64,000 nucleotides of DNA from JAUSIF01 sp040901465 (GCA_040901465.1 JBBDYN010000037.1:1-64000); one strand, 5' to 3'. Shown: positions 8,330 through 21,099, numbered from the stretch's first letter. Notes: generated by a model from the letters alone, not told the origin. Program-made: numbers and translations.

Positions 8330-9088
8330 CTAGCCTCCCGCGCGCGCGGTGAGACCGCCGAAGCGCCGCTCGCGCCGGCGGAATTCGCCGATCGCTTCCT
8401 CGAATGCGGCGCGGTCGAAATCCGGCCAATAGACCGAAAGCACCACGAATTCGGCATAAGCCGATTGCCACAACAGGAAGTTCGACAGCCGCAGTTCGCC
8501 GCTCGTGCGAATGACAAGATCGGGGTCGGGCAATCCCGCGGTGTCGAGGTGCTGCTCGACCGTTTCCGCATCCACCTTCGCCGGATCGAGCCGCCCCGCC
8601 GCCGCGTCGTGTGCGATCTGCTGCGCTGCGCGTGCGAGCTCCTGCCGCCCGCCGTAATTGAACGCGACCACGAGCGTGAGCTTCGCGTTCATTCGCGTGA
8701 GTTCCTCGGCCTCGCTGATCAGCTGAAAGATTTCCGGATCGAGGCCGGCGCGGTCGCCGATCACGCGCACCCGCACGCCGGCGCGATGCAGCTCGGCCAG
8801 ATCCTCGCGCACGAAGCGCTTGATCAGCAGCATCAGGTCGTCGATCTCCTGCGCCGGTCGCGACCAGTTTTCGGTGCTGAAGCTGTAGATCGTGAGCACC
8901 TCGATGCCGAGTTCGCCCGCGTTGCGGACGGCGCGGCGCAGTGCCTCGACGCCGCGCCGGTGCCCCTCCGCGCGCGGCAGGCCGCGTGCCGCAGCCCAGC
9001 GTCCGTTGCCGTCCATGATGATGGCGACGTGCACGGGCGTGCCCGAGCCCTCGGCGGCCGGCGCTGGGACGATGTCGGGGGCTGGCAT
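8330..9088 (-). CDS. uppS: Isoprenyl transferase (undecaprenyl diphosphate synthase)
   Basis: UppS condenses IPP onto farnesyl-PP to make the C55 carrier for peptidoglycan and O-antigen. At 252 residues it is the normal size. The N-terminal catalytic motif IIMDGNGRW (Asp26) and the downstream arginine-rich substrate motifs (RTSGELRLSNFLLWQSAYAE) are present. It ends one base before the cdsA start and begins 26 bp after the end of frr. Confidence 0.96.
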   Translation of the reverse strand: MPAPDIVPAPAAEGSGTPVHVAIIMDGNGRWAAARGLPRAEGHRRGVEALRRAVRNAGELGIEVLTIYSFSTENWSRPAQEIDDLMLLIKRFVREDLAELHRAGVRVRVIGDRAGLDPEIFQLISEAEELTRMNAKLTLVVAFNYGGRQELARAAQQIAHDAAAGRLDPAKVDAETVEQHLDTAGLPDPDLVIRTSGELRLSNFLLWQSAYAEFVVLSVYWPDFDRAAFEEAIGEFRRRERRFGGLTARAGG

Positions 9089-9114
9089 CGGATTCAGTCC
9101 GCCATGACCGAGGG

Positions 9115-9678
9115 TCAGACGGACATGATTTCCTTTTCCTTGTTCGCAAGCATCTGATCGATGTCGGCGATCGACTGATCGGTTGCCTTCTGGACCTCGG
9201 CTTCGTGCCGCTTGATCTCGTCTTCGCTGACGTGGCCGTCTTTCTTGAGATCCTTCAAATTGTCGATCCCGTCGCGCCGCACGTGGCGCACCGCCACGCG
9301 CGCCGTTTCCGCGTATTTATGAGCGACCTTCACAAGTTCAGCCCGCCGCTCCTGGTTGAGCTCGGGAATGCGCAGCCGCAACAATTGTCCTTCCGTCTGC
9401 GGATTGAGCCCGAGATTGGCGTCGCGGATCGCTTTCTCGACCGCCTTCACGGCCGAAGCGTCCCACACCTGCACGGAGAGAAGCCGCGCCTCCGGCACGC
9501 TCACCGTCGCCACCTGGTTGATCGGCATCGACTGGCCGTAAACCTCGACATGAATGTGCTCCAGCATGCTCGGGGCCGCGCGGCCGGTGCGCAGACCTCC
9601 GAGTTCCTGCTTGAGCACGCCGATCGCGCCCTGCATGCGGCGTTTGATTTCCGCGAGATCGAAGGGTCCCGGTTTCAT
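9115..9678 (-). CDS. frr: Ribosome recycling factor
   Basis: RRF splits post-termination ribosomes together with EF-G. The sequence shows the three-helix bundle with KQELGGLRTGRAAPSMLEHI and the C-terminal half ending in DQMLANKEKEIMSV. Two adjacent ATGs are available at 9681 and 9678; the second has better spacing from the GAGG upstream and gives 187 residues, close to the family standard of about 185. An in-frame longer start at 9729 adds 16-17 atypical residues. Confidence 0.96.
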   Translation of the reverse strand: MKPGPFDLAEIKRRMQGAIGVLKQELGGLRTGRAAPSMLEHIHVEVYGQSMPINQVATVSVPEARLLSVQVWDASAVKAVEKAIRDANLGLNPQTEGQLLRLRIPELNQERRAELVKVAHKYAETARVAVRHVRRDGIDNLKDLKKDGHVSEDEIKRHEAEVQKATDQSIADIDQMLANKEKEIMSV

Positions 9679-9756
9679 CATCCACCTCGTCTGTCTTTGC
9701 GTCGAATGCCGGATCGAAGCGTCTCGCAATCGATCAGAAGACCCGCGTTTCCTGCA

Positions 9757-10473
9757 TCAGGGCATCACCGCGGTCGATCGTCCCTCACCGCGAACGGCGG
9801 CCATGATCGCGCCCTTCTCCCGGATCGAGAAGACGATGATAGGCAAGCCCGCCTCGCGGGCAAGCGCGAAGGCGGCCGCGTCCAACACCTTCAAGTCCTT
9901 GGCCAGTGCCTCGTCGTGGGTCAGGCGATCGTAGCGCTTTGCATTGCGATTGGTGTTGGGATCGGAGTCGTAAACGCCGTCGACATTGGTGGCCTTGAAT
10001 ATTGCGTCGCAGCCAAGTTCGGCGGCGCGCAACGCCGCACCCGTGTCGGTCGTGAAAAAGGGCTGGCCCGTCCCGCCGGCAAGCAGCACCACGTGGCCGT
10101 CTTTTAGATGCTTCAGGGCGGTTTGCCGCGCGTACGGCTCGCATACCGACGGCATCGAGACCGCGGAAAGCGTGCGCACGGTCGCCGTGGTGCGCTCGAT
10201 CGCCCCTTCCAGCGCCAACGCGTTGATCACCGTCGCCAGCATTCCCATCTGGTCGGCGGTCGCCCGATTGAGTCCGGTCTCCGCCAGCAGGGCGCCACGG
10301 ATGAGATTGCCGCCGCCCACGACCGCCGCGATCTCGACGCCGGCCTTGCGAACCTCGGCCAGATCGGACGCGATGCGGCCGATCGTCGGCGCATGCAAGC
10401 CGTAGGTCTCGCTGCCCATCAGGGCTTCGCCGGAGACCTTCACAAGGACACGCTTGTACGCGGGCTTGCCCAT
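9757..10473 (-). CDS. pyrH: UMP kinase
   Basis: PyrH phosphorylates UMP to UDP, feeding all pyrimidine nucleotide synthesis and UDP-sugar precursors. The 238-residue protein belongs to the amino acid kinase family: N-terminal VLVKVSGEALMG, the glycine-rich IAAVVGGGNLIRGA, the nucleotide segment LLAGGTGQPFFTTDTGAALR and ATNVDGVYDSDP. It lies between tsf and frr, the near-universal order rpsB-tsf-pyrH-frr. Confidence 0.97.
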   Translation of the reverse strand: MGKPAYKRVLVKVSGEALMGSETYGLHAPTIGRIASDLAEVRKAGVEIAAVVGGGNLIRGALLAETGLNRATADQMGMLATVINALALEGAIERTTATVRTLSAVSMPSVCEPYARQTALKHLKDGHVVLLAGGTGQPFFTTDTGAALRAAELGCDAIFKATNVDGVYDSDPNTNRNAKRYDRLTHDEALAKDLKVLDAAAFALAREAGLPIIVFSIREKGAIMAAVRGEGRSTAVMP

Positions 10474-10494
10474 GGCCTCTGCCCCCCGCTTGAA

Positions 10495-11418
10495 TCAGTT
10501 CGTTCTTGCCGCCGCGGCGACTTCCGCGGCGAAATCCTGCTCCTGCTTCTCCACACCCTCGCCGAGAGCGAAACGCAAGAACCCGCTGACTTTGATCGGC
10601 GCGCCTGCTTGTCCCTCGGCTTCCTTCAGCGCCTGCGCGACCGATTTCGACGCATCGTGCACGAACGCCTGATCGAGCAGCGTCACTTCCTTGTAGAAAG
10701 TTTTGACGCCGCTATCGACGATCTTCTCGACGACGTTGTCGGGCTTCCCGGTCGCACGCGCTTTCGCGGCGAGCACGCCGCGCTCGCGCTCGATCGTCGT
10801 CTTGTCGAGACCGGCCGCGTCCACGGCCTGCGGATTGGCCGCGGCGATGTGCATCGCGACCTTGCGGCCCACTTCGGCGAGCACGTCGTGCTTGCCCTTC
10901 GACTCCAGCGCCACAAGCACGCCGATCTTGCCGAGACCGTCAGCGACGGAACTGTGCACGTAGCTGCCGATCGCGCCCTCGCCCACCGTGAGCACGCCGG
11001 CACGGCGGAGCGTCATGTTTTCGCCGATCTTGGCGATCGTCGTCGCGATCGCGTCCGCGACCGAGTTGCCGCCGATCTTTGCTGCGTTGATCTTGTCGAG
11101 GTCGGTGCCGACGTCCGCGGCGACCTGCGCGATCATCTTCACGAGGCCCTGAAACAGGTCGTTGCGCGCGACGAAATCCGTCTCGGAATTGACCTCCACC
11201 AAAACGCCCTTCTTGCCGCTGACGATGAGGCCGACGAGGCCCTCGGCCGCGACCCGGCCCGCCTTCTTCGCCGCCTTCGAGAGGCCCTTCTTGCGCAGCC
11301 AGTCGACGGCCGCCTGAAGATCGCCCTTGGTCTCGGTCAGCGCCGCCTTGCAATCCATCATGCCGGCGCCGGTCAGCTCGCGCAGCTCCTTGACCAAGCT
11401 CGCGGTAATTTCCGCCAT
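10495..11418 (-). CDS. tsf: Elongation factor Ts
   Basis: EF-Ts is the guanine nucleotide exchange factor for EF-Tu. The ATG at 11418 gives 307 residues starting MAEITASLVKELRELTGAG; the diagnostic TGAGMMDCKAAL follows at once. The N-terminal UBA-like domain (about 1-55), core subdomains with NSETDFVARND and a C-terminal module are present. A longer in-frame start would add 40 residues that overlap rpsB. The gap to rpsB is 7 bp, consistent with cotranscription. Confidence 0.97.
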   Translation of the reverse strand: MAEITASLVKELRELTGAGMMDCKAALTETKGDLQAAVDWLRKKGLSKAAKKAGRVAAEGLVGLIVSGKKGVLVEVNSETDFVARNDLFQGLVKMIAQVAADVGTDLDKINAAKIGGNSVADAIATTIAKIGENMTLRRAGVLTVGEGAIGSYVHSSVADGLGKIGVLVALESKGKHDVLAEVGRKVAMHIAAANPQAVDAAGLDKTTIERERGVLAAKARATGKPDNVVEKIVDSGVKTFYKEVTLLDQAFVHDASKSVAQALKEAEGQAGAPIKVSGFLRFALGEGVEKQEQDFAAEVAAAARTN

Positions 11419-11425
11419 TTCGTCC

Positions 11426-12424
11426 TCACTCGGTCTCGGCGGTGAGTTCCTTGGCCTGGGCGATCCAGCCCTCGACGCGTCCGGGCAAGCCAACGGTTTC
11501 GCCGATTCCGTGCGCGTCCTTTCCGCCAAAGCTTGCAATCTGCCAGAAATGGAAAATGCCGAGATCGTTGAGTTGCTTCTCGACGTCGGGGCTGACGCCG
11601 GTGAGTTTCTTGAGATCGTCCGGCGCGCCGCGCGGTCCCGGCAGTTGCTCGAAGCCCCACTCGGGCTCCTTCGGGAGTTCCTCGCGGATGACCGGCTTCT
11701 CCGCCGCGCCGAGATCGACGCCCATCTCGCCCTGGGCGCGCGAAATGCCGTCGATCGCGGCCTTGGCGATGAGATCGGCGTAGAGCACGATCGCGCGGCC
11801 GGCGTCGTCGTTGCCCGGAATCGGGAATGTGATGCCGTCCGGGTTGCTATTGGTATCGATCACCGCCGCTACCGGGATGCCCAGGCGTTTCGCCTCCTTG
11901 ATGGCGATGTCTTCCTTGTTCGTGTCGATCACGAAGATGAGGTCGGGCAGCCCGCCCATGTCGCGGATGCCGCCGAGCGAGCGCTCGAGCTTTACCTTCT
12001 CGCGCGCAAGCGTAAGCCGCTCTTTCTTCGTGTAGCCCGCGCCGCTCTCGCTCGCGAGCATCTCCTCGATCTGTTTCAGTCGCGCGATCGAATGCGAGAT
12101 CGTCTTCCAGTTCGTGAGCGTGCCGCCGAGCCAGCGCGAATTGACGAAATACTGCGCCGAGGCCTTGGCCGCTTCGGCGACCGCGTCGGACGCCTGCCGC
12201 TTGGTGCCGACATAAAGGATGCGGCCGCCGCGCGCGACGGTATCGGAGACCGCCTGCAGTGCCCGATGCAGCATCGGCACGGTCTGGGCGAGGTCGATGA
12301 TGTGGATCTTGTTGCGGACGCCGAAGATGTACGGAGCCATCTTCGGATTCCAACGGTGGGACTGATGGCCGAAATGAACGCCAGCCTCTAACAGCTGGCG
12401 CATCGTGAAGTCGGGAAGCGCCAT
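11426..12424 (-). CDS. rpsB: Small ribosomal subunit protein S2 with C-terminal extension
   Basis: S2 is a late-assembling 30S protein. The 332-residue product starts MALPDFTMRQLLEAGVHFGH, the standard opening, and carries the family core to about residue 235. The extra ~95 residues at the C-terminus, compared with the 241-residue E. coli protein, include a helix-hairpin-helix-like segment (KKLTGVSPDVEKQLNDLGIF). Such an extension is known from other Rhizobiales. The 19 residues upstream of the chosen ATG are not conserved in type and are excluded. Confidence 0.96.
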   Translation of the reverse strand: MALPDFTMRQLLEAGVHFGHQSHRWNPKMAPYIFGVRNKIHIIDLAQTVPMLHRALQAVSDTVARGGRILYVGTKRQASDAVAEAAKASAQYFVNSRWLGGTLTNWKTISHSIARLKQIEEMLASESGAGYTKKERLTLAREKVKLERSLGGIRDMGGLPDLIFVIDTNKEDIAIKEAKRLGIPVAAVIDTNSNPDGITFPIPGNDDAGRAIVLYADLIAKAAIDGISRAQGEMGVDLGAAEKPVIREELPKEPEWGFEQLPGPRGAPDDLKKLTGVSPDVEKQLNDLGIFHFWQIASFGGKDAHGIGETVGLPGRVEGWIAQAKELTAETE

Positions 12425-12601
12425 GTCATTCTCCGGTTGAACCGCCGCGGGCCAGTGAGCCGCTGCGGAAAGCAGAGCCACCGGATGGCCAAGAGCCTCG
12501 GCCCGCGTGTGGAATGGCCGCGCTTATAGCGGCGCCCTTCCCACATGGCAAGGCGCGGAGCGGCCGGTTTGCAAGCCGGTTTTGCCCAGGCATTCAACCG
12601 C

Positions 12602-13195
12602 TTAACGCAATACCCCGTCGGCTCCAAACAGCCACGACAAGGCGAAATGTACCGGCGTCATCACGCCGAGCGGAATGAAGATCATCAGAATCGCGAAATA
12701 GCGCCGCGGCGAGATTTTCCGCTGCGGCTTCTCGCCCGGCCCGAACACCCAGTTGATGTTTTTCTCGGGGTCCGTGAACGCGTAGCAGACTCCAAGCACC
12801 AGCCAGGTCAGCGCCACCTGCGCCGGGAATGCGCGCGGGTCATAGCCGAATTTGTAGAGCATCCAGAGCAGCGTCGGCGGCAACGCGAGGTGAAACAGCG
12901 AGATCGCGCGCAGCCACAGGGGGTATTTAGGATCGAACATGTAGCTCGTCAGCCCAAAGCGGCCGAACAGAATGAAATCGACGGTCCAAAAAATTTCCAG
13001 CAGCAGTACGCCGACCGCCGGCATGCTCGCGAGCAGCGAACTCTCCAGGATGACCGCTGCCGCCGCGAAGAACAGCGCGACATCGGACAGCCAAAGAAAA
13101 TTCGACGGACCGTAGCGCGGCCAATAAATAATGATCAGGACCGGGACGAACGCGCCATAGGCGATCTTGAGCCACAGCGGAACGAGCCCTTCCAT
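12602..13195 (-). CDS. Integral membrane protein of unknown function
   Basis: This 197-residue protein has about six hydrophobic segments (for example AYGAFVPVLIIIYW, ALFFAAAAVILES, VGVLLLEIFWTVDFILFG) and a basic C-terminal stretch (GEKPQRKISPRRYF) before the last helix. I do not recognise the family. It begins one base after the dnaE stop codon, so it is probably the last gene of the dnaE transcript, and it is followed by about 180 bp leading to rpsB. No cofactor or catalytic motif is evident. Confidence 0.75.
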   Translation of the reverse strand: MEGLVPLWLKIAYGAFVPVLIIIYWPRYGPSNFLWLSDVALFFAAAAVILESSLLASMPAVGVLLLEIFWTVDFILFGRFGLTSYMFDPKYPLWLRAISLFHLALPPTLLWMLYKFGYDPRAFPAQVALTWLVLGVCYAFTDPEKNINWVFGPGEKPQRKISPRRYFAILMIFIPLGVMTPVHFALSWLFGADGVLR

Positions 13196-13196
13196 C

Positions 13197-16643
<3,447 letters not shown>

Positions 16644-16731
16644 AGCGATACCGATGATTCCAGGAGATAGATGGCATCACCATGAGACCGCGTCGATCCC
16701 GTGACGATAAGGCGCTGTGGACAGCGGAACC

Positions 16732-17418
16732 TCACTCCAACTCGACGACCTGGCCTTCGCGAATCGTAACCCGCCGGCTCATGCGCGCTGCGAGCGCGAG
16801 GTTGTGGGTCGCGATCACGGCGGCAAGCTCGGTTGCCCGCACGAGATTCGTGAGTGTTCCGAACACGTGATCCGCCGTGTGGGTATCGAGATTGCCGGTC
16901 GGCTCGTCCGCGAGCAGGATGCGCGGAGCGTTGGCGACCGCGCGCGCGATCGCAACACGCTGCTGCTCCCCGCCCGAGAGCTCCGCCGGCCGATGCGTGA
17001 GCCGCTCGCCGAGGCCGAGATATCCCAAGAGATCGACCGCCCGCGCCTTGGCCTCGCCCTTGTCGAGACCCTGGATCATCTGCGGAAGCATCACGTTTTC
17101 CAGCGCCGTGAATTCGGGCAGCAGATGATGGAATTGATAGATGAAGCCGATATCGGTGCGGCGGATCGCCGTGCGTTCCGAGTCCGAGAGCCCCATGGTC
17201 GACCGCTCGCAGATCGTCACCTCGCCCGCGTCCGGATGCTCGAGCAACCCCGCGATATGCAGGAGCGTCGACTTGCCCGCCCCGGACGGCGCGATCAGCG
17301 CCACCGACTCGCCCGGCCAAACCGACAGCGAGGCGCCCTTGAGGATCACGAGCTCGGCCTCGCCTTGATGGTAGCGCCGCTCGATCGAGTCCAGTTGCAG
17401 GGCGGGCGGCTCGTTCAT
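16732..17418 (-). CDS. lolD: Lipoprotein-releasing system ATPase LolD
   Basis: LolD is the ATP-binding subunit of LolCDE, which extracts lipoproteins from the inner membrane for transport to the outer membrane. The 228-residue protein has Walker A APSGAGKST (43-51), signature LSGGEQQRVAIARA, Walker B ILLADEPTGNLD and the family's RTDIGFIYQFHHLLPEF. The ATG at 17418 starts four bases after the lolC stop. A longer frame would add 24 residues overlapping lolC. Confidence 0.94.
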   Translation of the reverse strand: MNEPPALQLDSIERRYHQGEAELVILKGASLSVWPGESVALIAPSGAGKSTLLHIAGLLEHPDAGEVTICERSTMGLSDSERTAIRRTDIGFIYQFHHLLPEFTALENVMLPQMIQGLDKGEAKARAVDLLGYLGLGERLTHRPAELSGGEQQRVAIARAVANAPRILLADEPTGNLDTHTADHVFGTLTNLVRATELAAVIATHNLALAARMSRRVTIREGQVVELE

Positions 17419-17422
17419 GCAC

Positions 17423-18691
17423 TCACTCGTAGCGAAGCGCTTCGACCGGATCGAGCCGCGCCGCCCGCCAGGCCGGATAGACCGTCGCAAGAAACGAGAG
17501 GACGAGCGCCATGAGCACGACCGCGCCGGTCTCGCGCGTGTCCATGTCGGCCGGCAACCGGCTGAGATAGTAGAGTTCCGGCGAGAACAACTCGGTCGAG
17601 GTCAGCCACGAGATGAAGCTGCGGATCTCCTCGACGTTCAGGCACACGGCGAGCCCGAGCGCAAATCCCACGAGCGTACCCACGACGCCGATGCTCGATC
17701 CCGTGATCAGGAATACGCGCATCACCGCGCCCTTGGTCGCGCCCATGGTGCGCAGGATCGCGATGTCGTGCCCCTTGTCCTTCACCAGCATGATGAGCCC
17801 CGACACGATGTTGAGCGCGGCCACCAGCACGATCAATGTCAGGATCAGGAACATGACGTTGCGCTCGACCTGCAGCGCATTGAAAAAAGTCGCGTTGCGT
17901 TGCCGCCAGTCGACGAGAAAGACCGGCCTTCCCGCCGCCCCGTTGATCAATCTTCGGAAGCGATCTATGTCGTCGGCATTGTTCGTATAGACCTCGATCG
18001 CGGAAACGTCGTTCTGCCGGTTGAAATAGGCCTGCGCTTCCGCGAGCGGCATGAACACGAACACGTTGTCGTATTCCGACATGCCGATCTCGAACACGGC
18101 GGCGACCTTGTAGGTCTTGATGCGCGGCGTGGTCCCCATCGGCGTCACCGCGCCGCGCGGCGCCACGAGCGTGAGCTGGTCGCCGGCGCGCAGCGACAGG
18201 TTGTCGGCGAGCCGCTTGCCGATCACGAGCCCCTGCCCTTCGTTAAATCCGTCAAGCGTGCCGAACTTGATGTTGGGGCTGATCCCCGGCATGCGCTTGA
18301 GGTCCTCCTCGCGCACGCCGCGCACGAGCACGCCGCCCGCGTGAAACGGCGATGATGCCAGCGCTTGCCCCTCTACCAGCGGCACCGCGAGGATCACGCC
18401 CGGCACGCCCATCACCTTTTCGGCCACCGCCGCGAAATCCGTCAGCGGCGCCTCGATCGGCTGAATCAGGAGATGGCCGTTCAACCCGAGAATTTTCGAC
18501 AGCAGCTCCTTGCGGAAGCCGTTCATCACCGCCATCACGATGATGAGCGTGGCCACGCCCAGCATGATGCCGAGGAAGGAAAACCCGGCGATCACCGAGA
18601 TGAATCCTTCCTTGCGCCGCGCCCTGAGATAGCGCAGCGACAACATCCATTCGAACGCCGAGAATGGCGCAGTTCCGCTCTTTGCCGTCAT
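17423..18691 (-). CDS. lolC: Lipoprotein-releasing system permease LolC/LolE
   Basis: This is the membrane subunit of the Lol ABC transporter. The 422 residues comprise an N-terminal helix (FISVIAGFSFLGIMLGVATL), a large periplasmic domain (about 50-270) and three C-terminal helices of the FtsX fold. The opening FEWMLSLRYLRARRKEGFISVI is typical. Alphaproteobacteria generally have a single LolC/E gene forming a homodimer, and only one copy is seen here, next to lolD. Confidence 0.93.
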   Translation of the reverse strand: MTAKSGTAPFSAFEWMLSLRYLRARRKEGFISVIAGFSFLGIMLGVATLIIVMAVMNGFRKELLSKILGLNGHLLIQPIEAPLTDFAAVAEKVMGVPGVILAVPLVEGQALASSPFHAGGVLVRGVREEDLKRMPGISPNIKFGTLDGFNEGQGLVIGKRLADNLSLRAGDQLTLVAPRGAVTPMGTTPRIKTYKVAAVFEIGMSEYDNVFVFMPLAEAQAYFNRQNDVSAIEVYTNNADDIDRFRRLINGAAGRPVFLVDWRQRNATFFNALQVERNVMFLILTLIVLVAALNIVSGLIMLVKDKGHDIAILRTMGATKGAVMRVFLITGSSIGVVGTLVGFALGLAVCLNVEEIRSFISWLTSTELFSPELYYLSRLPADMDTRETGAVVLMALVLSFLATVYPAWRAARLDPVEALRYE

Positions 18692-18710
18692 AACGACTCC
18701 TCAAGCCCCC

Positions 18711-20033
18711 TTAGCCCGAGAGTCTTTCCACCGCCTCGTCCGGCGTCACGAACTCGCGCTCGCCGCCGGCACGGTGTTTGATCTCCACCTTGCCTTCGGC
18801 GAGCCCCTTGGGTCCAACCAGGACCTGCCAAGGCAGTCCGATCAAATCCAAGGATGCAAACTTGGCCCCGGCCCGTTCCTCCGTGTCGTCGTACAGTACG
18901 TCGATTCCCCGTGCCGTGAATGCCGAATAGAGTTTTTCACATGCTGCGTCGACGGCCGAATCCCCCTGCTTGAGATTTAGGATTCCCACCCTAAACGGGG
19001 CGATCGGCTCGGGCCAGACAATCCCGCTCTCGTCATGGCTCGCCTCGATGATCGCGGCGACGAGACGCGAGGGCCCAATACCATAGGAGCCCATGTGCAC
19101 CGGCACCATGCCGCCGCCAGGGCCCGCTACCGTGGCCTTCATGGGCTCGGAGTACTTGGTACCGAAATAGAAGATGTGCCCGACCTCGATCCCGCGTGCA
19201 GACACGCGCTTGGCCTGCGGGATTTTCTCGAAGGCGGCCGGATCATGTTTTTCCGAGGTCGCCGCGTAGAGCGACGTCCACTGATCGACGATCTTCTGCA
19301 GTCCGGCCCGGTCGTCGAAATCCACGTTCTCGCCCGGCACCTCGTAACTCAGAAAGTCGCTGTGACAAAACACTTCGCTCTCGCCGGTGGACGCGAGAAT
19401 GATGAATTCGTGGCTGAGATTGCCGCCGATGGGCCCGGTGTCCGCCACCATGGGAATGGCTTTGAGCCCCATCCGCGCGAAGGTGCGCAGGTACGCGACA
19501 AACATTTTGTTGTAGGAGTGCCGCGATGCGGCCGCGTCGACGTCGAAGCTGTAGGCGTCCTTCATCAGAAATTCTCGCGCGCGATAGACGCCGAAACGCG
19601 GGCGCAGCTCGTCGCGGAATTTCCATTGGATATGATAGAGATTCAGCGGAAGCTGCTTGTAAGACTTCACCGACGCGCGAAAAATCTCCGTGATCATTTC
19701 CTCGTTGGTCGGGCCAAACAGCATCTCGCGTTCGTGCCGGTCCTCGATCCGCAGCATTTCCTTGCCGTAATCGTCGTAGCGCCCACTCTCGCGCCACAGG
19801 TCCGCCGACTGGATCGTGGGCATGAGCATCTCGATCGCGCCAGCGCGATCCTGCTCCTCGCGCACGATCTGGCAGACCTTGCTGAGCACGCGGTGGCCGA
19901 GCGGCAGGAAGGCGTAGATGCCCGCCGCCTCCTGCCGGATCATGCCGGCCCGCAGCATGAGCCGATGCGAGACGATTTCGGCTTCGCGCGGGGCTTCACG
20001 CAGAATTGGCAGGAAATATCGCGAAAGACGCAT
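18711..20033 (-). CDS. proS: Prolyl-tRNA synthetase, short alphaproteobacterial form
   Basis: ProS charges tRNA-Pro. The 440-residue class II enzyme has motif 2 in QWKFRDELRPRFGVYRAREF and motif 3 in GSYGIGPSRLVAAIIE, followed by an anticodon-binding domain (about 345-435). It lacks the ~180-residue editing insertion of the E. coli type (572 residues), as is usual for Alphaproteobacteria, where a free-standing YbaK-like editor often compensates. It lies 19 bp upstream of lolC. Confidence 0.96.
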   Translation of the reverse strand: MRLSRYFLPILREAPREAEIVSHRLMLRAGMIRQEAAGIYAFLPLGHRVLSKVCQIVREEQDRAGAIEMLMPTIQSADLWRESGRYDDYGKEMLRIEDRHEREMLFGPTNEEMITEIFRASVKSYKQLPLNLYHIQWKFRDELRPRFGVYRAREFLMKDAYSFDVDAAASRHSYNKMFVAYLRTFARMGLKAIPMVADTGPIGGNLSHEFIILASTGESEVFCHSDFLSYEVPGENVDFDDRAGLQKIVDQWTSLYAATSEKHDPAAFEKIPQAKRVSARGIEVGHIFYFGTKYSEPMKATVAGPGGGMVPVHMGSYGIGPSRLVAAIIEASHDESGIVWPEPIAPFRVGILNLKQGDSAVDAACEKLYSAFTARGIDVLYDDTEERAGAKFASLDLIGLPWQVLVGPKGLAEGKVEIKHRAGGEREFVTPDEAVERLSG

Positions 20034-20374
20034 CGGGGCCTCGACTCAAGGGGCGCCGCGCCCCGAATTTGGGCAGTGAACGCAGAAGATTCTCGAATGA
20101 CAAGAGCCGCCTAGAGCCATGGGCCTAACTCGATTATTATTGCGATGCAAAAGATTCCGCGTGCAGCGCACGAATGACACCATGCCGAACATCGAGCTAG
20201 CGTTGGAATTGACCGGCTGTCGATGGGGAATGCCCATCGATCCATTGCCCGGGTCTCGGGAGGAAACCAAACGCATCGGCGGCGCAGCCTCACCTTCCTT
20301 ATTGCGCGCAGCCGCGATCAAAGCGGATGGATCGAAACGGGCGAGCCCACGGCTCGCCCGTTTTCATTGCCGCG
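20034..20374. other. 341-bp gap upstream of proS
   Basis: No protein-coding gene is supported. The gap contains the hairpin CGATGGG...CCCATCG near 20221-20240 and the strong inverted repeat at 20335-20363. AT content rises around 20130-20200, where a proS promoter may lie. An unrecognised small RNA on the plus strand, ending at the inverted repeat, is possible but unproven. Confidence 0.5.
20335..20363. terminator. Strong inverted repeat, probable bidirectional terminator
   Basis: AAACGGGCGAGCC-cac-GGCTCGCCCGTTT is a perfect 13-bp stem with a three-base loop. On the plus strand it continues TTTTCATT, a good intrinsic terminator. On the minus strand it follows the DUF1467 gene by 12 bp, with a shorter T-run. 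It most likely ends the birA-rnj-mce-DUF1467 transcript and separates it from proS. Confidence 0.75.
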
Positions 20375-20647
20375 TCACCTATCGGGCGAGTCATAGGGCA
20401 TTGGAATTCGATCGAATGGGATAATGCCCGAAACCCACACGGCGTAGACCACCACGAAGATCCCTGCCGATACGACCGACGTGGCGATGACCTTGCGAAG
20501 AAGGAGCGGCCGCAGCGGCGCGCCCGGATCGGTGCCCGGCTCGAATTTCTCTCCCTCGTGCTGACTCTTCACGCCCCACGGAAGTACGGCAAACCACACG
20601 ACCCACCAGATCACGAAGTAGATTCCAAGCGCGGCGGTGACCTGCAT
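20375..20647 (-). CDS. DUF1467 family membrane protein
   Basis: This 90-residue protein matches the DUF1467 pattern: an N-terminal helix AALGIYFVIWWVVWFAVLPWG, the loop G-V-K-S-Q-H-E, a linker with PGTDPGAPLRP, then a second helix (VIATSVVSAGIFVVVYAVWV). The family is nearly confined to Alphaproteobacteria and its role is unknown. It follows mce by three bases in the conserved order mce-DUF1467-proS. Confidence 0.88.
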   Translation of the reverse strand: MQVTAALGIYFVIWWVVWFAVLPWGVKSQHEGEKFEPGTDPGAPLRPLLLRKVIATSVVSAGIFVVVYAVWVSGIIPFDRIPMPYDSPDR

Positions 20648-20650
20648 TTC

Positions 20651-21055
20651 TCATGCCTCTTCCAGCTCGAGAAGCGTGCCGCAGAAATCCTTCGGGTGCA
20701 GGAACAGAACGGGCCTGCCGTGCGCGCCGATCTTCGGCTCGCCGTCGCCCAGCACGCGTGCTCCTTGCGACTTCAGTTGGTCGCGCGCCGCGCGAATATC
20801 CGTCACCTCGAAGCATAGGTGATGAATCCCGCCGTCCGGATTACGTCTGAAGAAGCTCGCAATCGGAGAATTGTCGCCGAGTTGCGCGATCAATTCGATC
20901 TTGGAATTGGGAAGCGTGACGAAGACCGTGGTGACGCCATGTTCCGGCAGCGGCACCGGATCCGACACGTCCGCGCCGAGCGCGCTCCGATATTTGGCGG
21001 CCGCTGCCGCCAGGTCCGGCACCGCAATCGCCACGTGATTGAGCCGGCCGATCAT
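20651..21055 (-). CDS. mce: Methylmalonyl-CoA epimerase
   Basis: The epimerase interconverts (S)- and (R)-methylmalonyl-CoA between propionyl-CoA carboxylase and methylmalonyl-CoA mutase. The 134-residue vicinal-oxygen-chelate protein has paired modules with metal-binding positions in GRLNHVAIAV (His7) and GGIHHLCFEV, plus the typical PNSKIELIAQLGDNSPI and LELEEA end. It is tightly linked to the DUF1467 gene downstream. Confidence 0.93.
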   Translation of the reverse strand: MIGRLNHVAIAVPDLAAAAAKYRSALGADVSDPVPLPEHGVTTVFVTLPNSKIELIAQLGDNSPIASFFRRNPDGGIHHLCFEVTDIRAARDQLKSQGARVLGDGEPKIGAHGRPVLFLHPKDFCGTLLELEEA

Positions 21056-21099
21056 CCGATCAGTTTCCTAATGCCTTCACGCCGCGACCATCCATTCAT

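Noticed and set aside
20119..20424. Open frame across the gap upstream of proS
   Set aside because: It runs through a perfect terminator hairpin and has no recognisable features.
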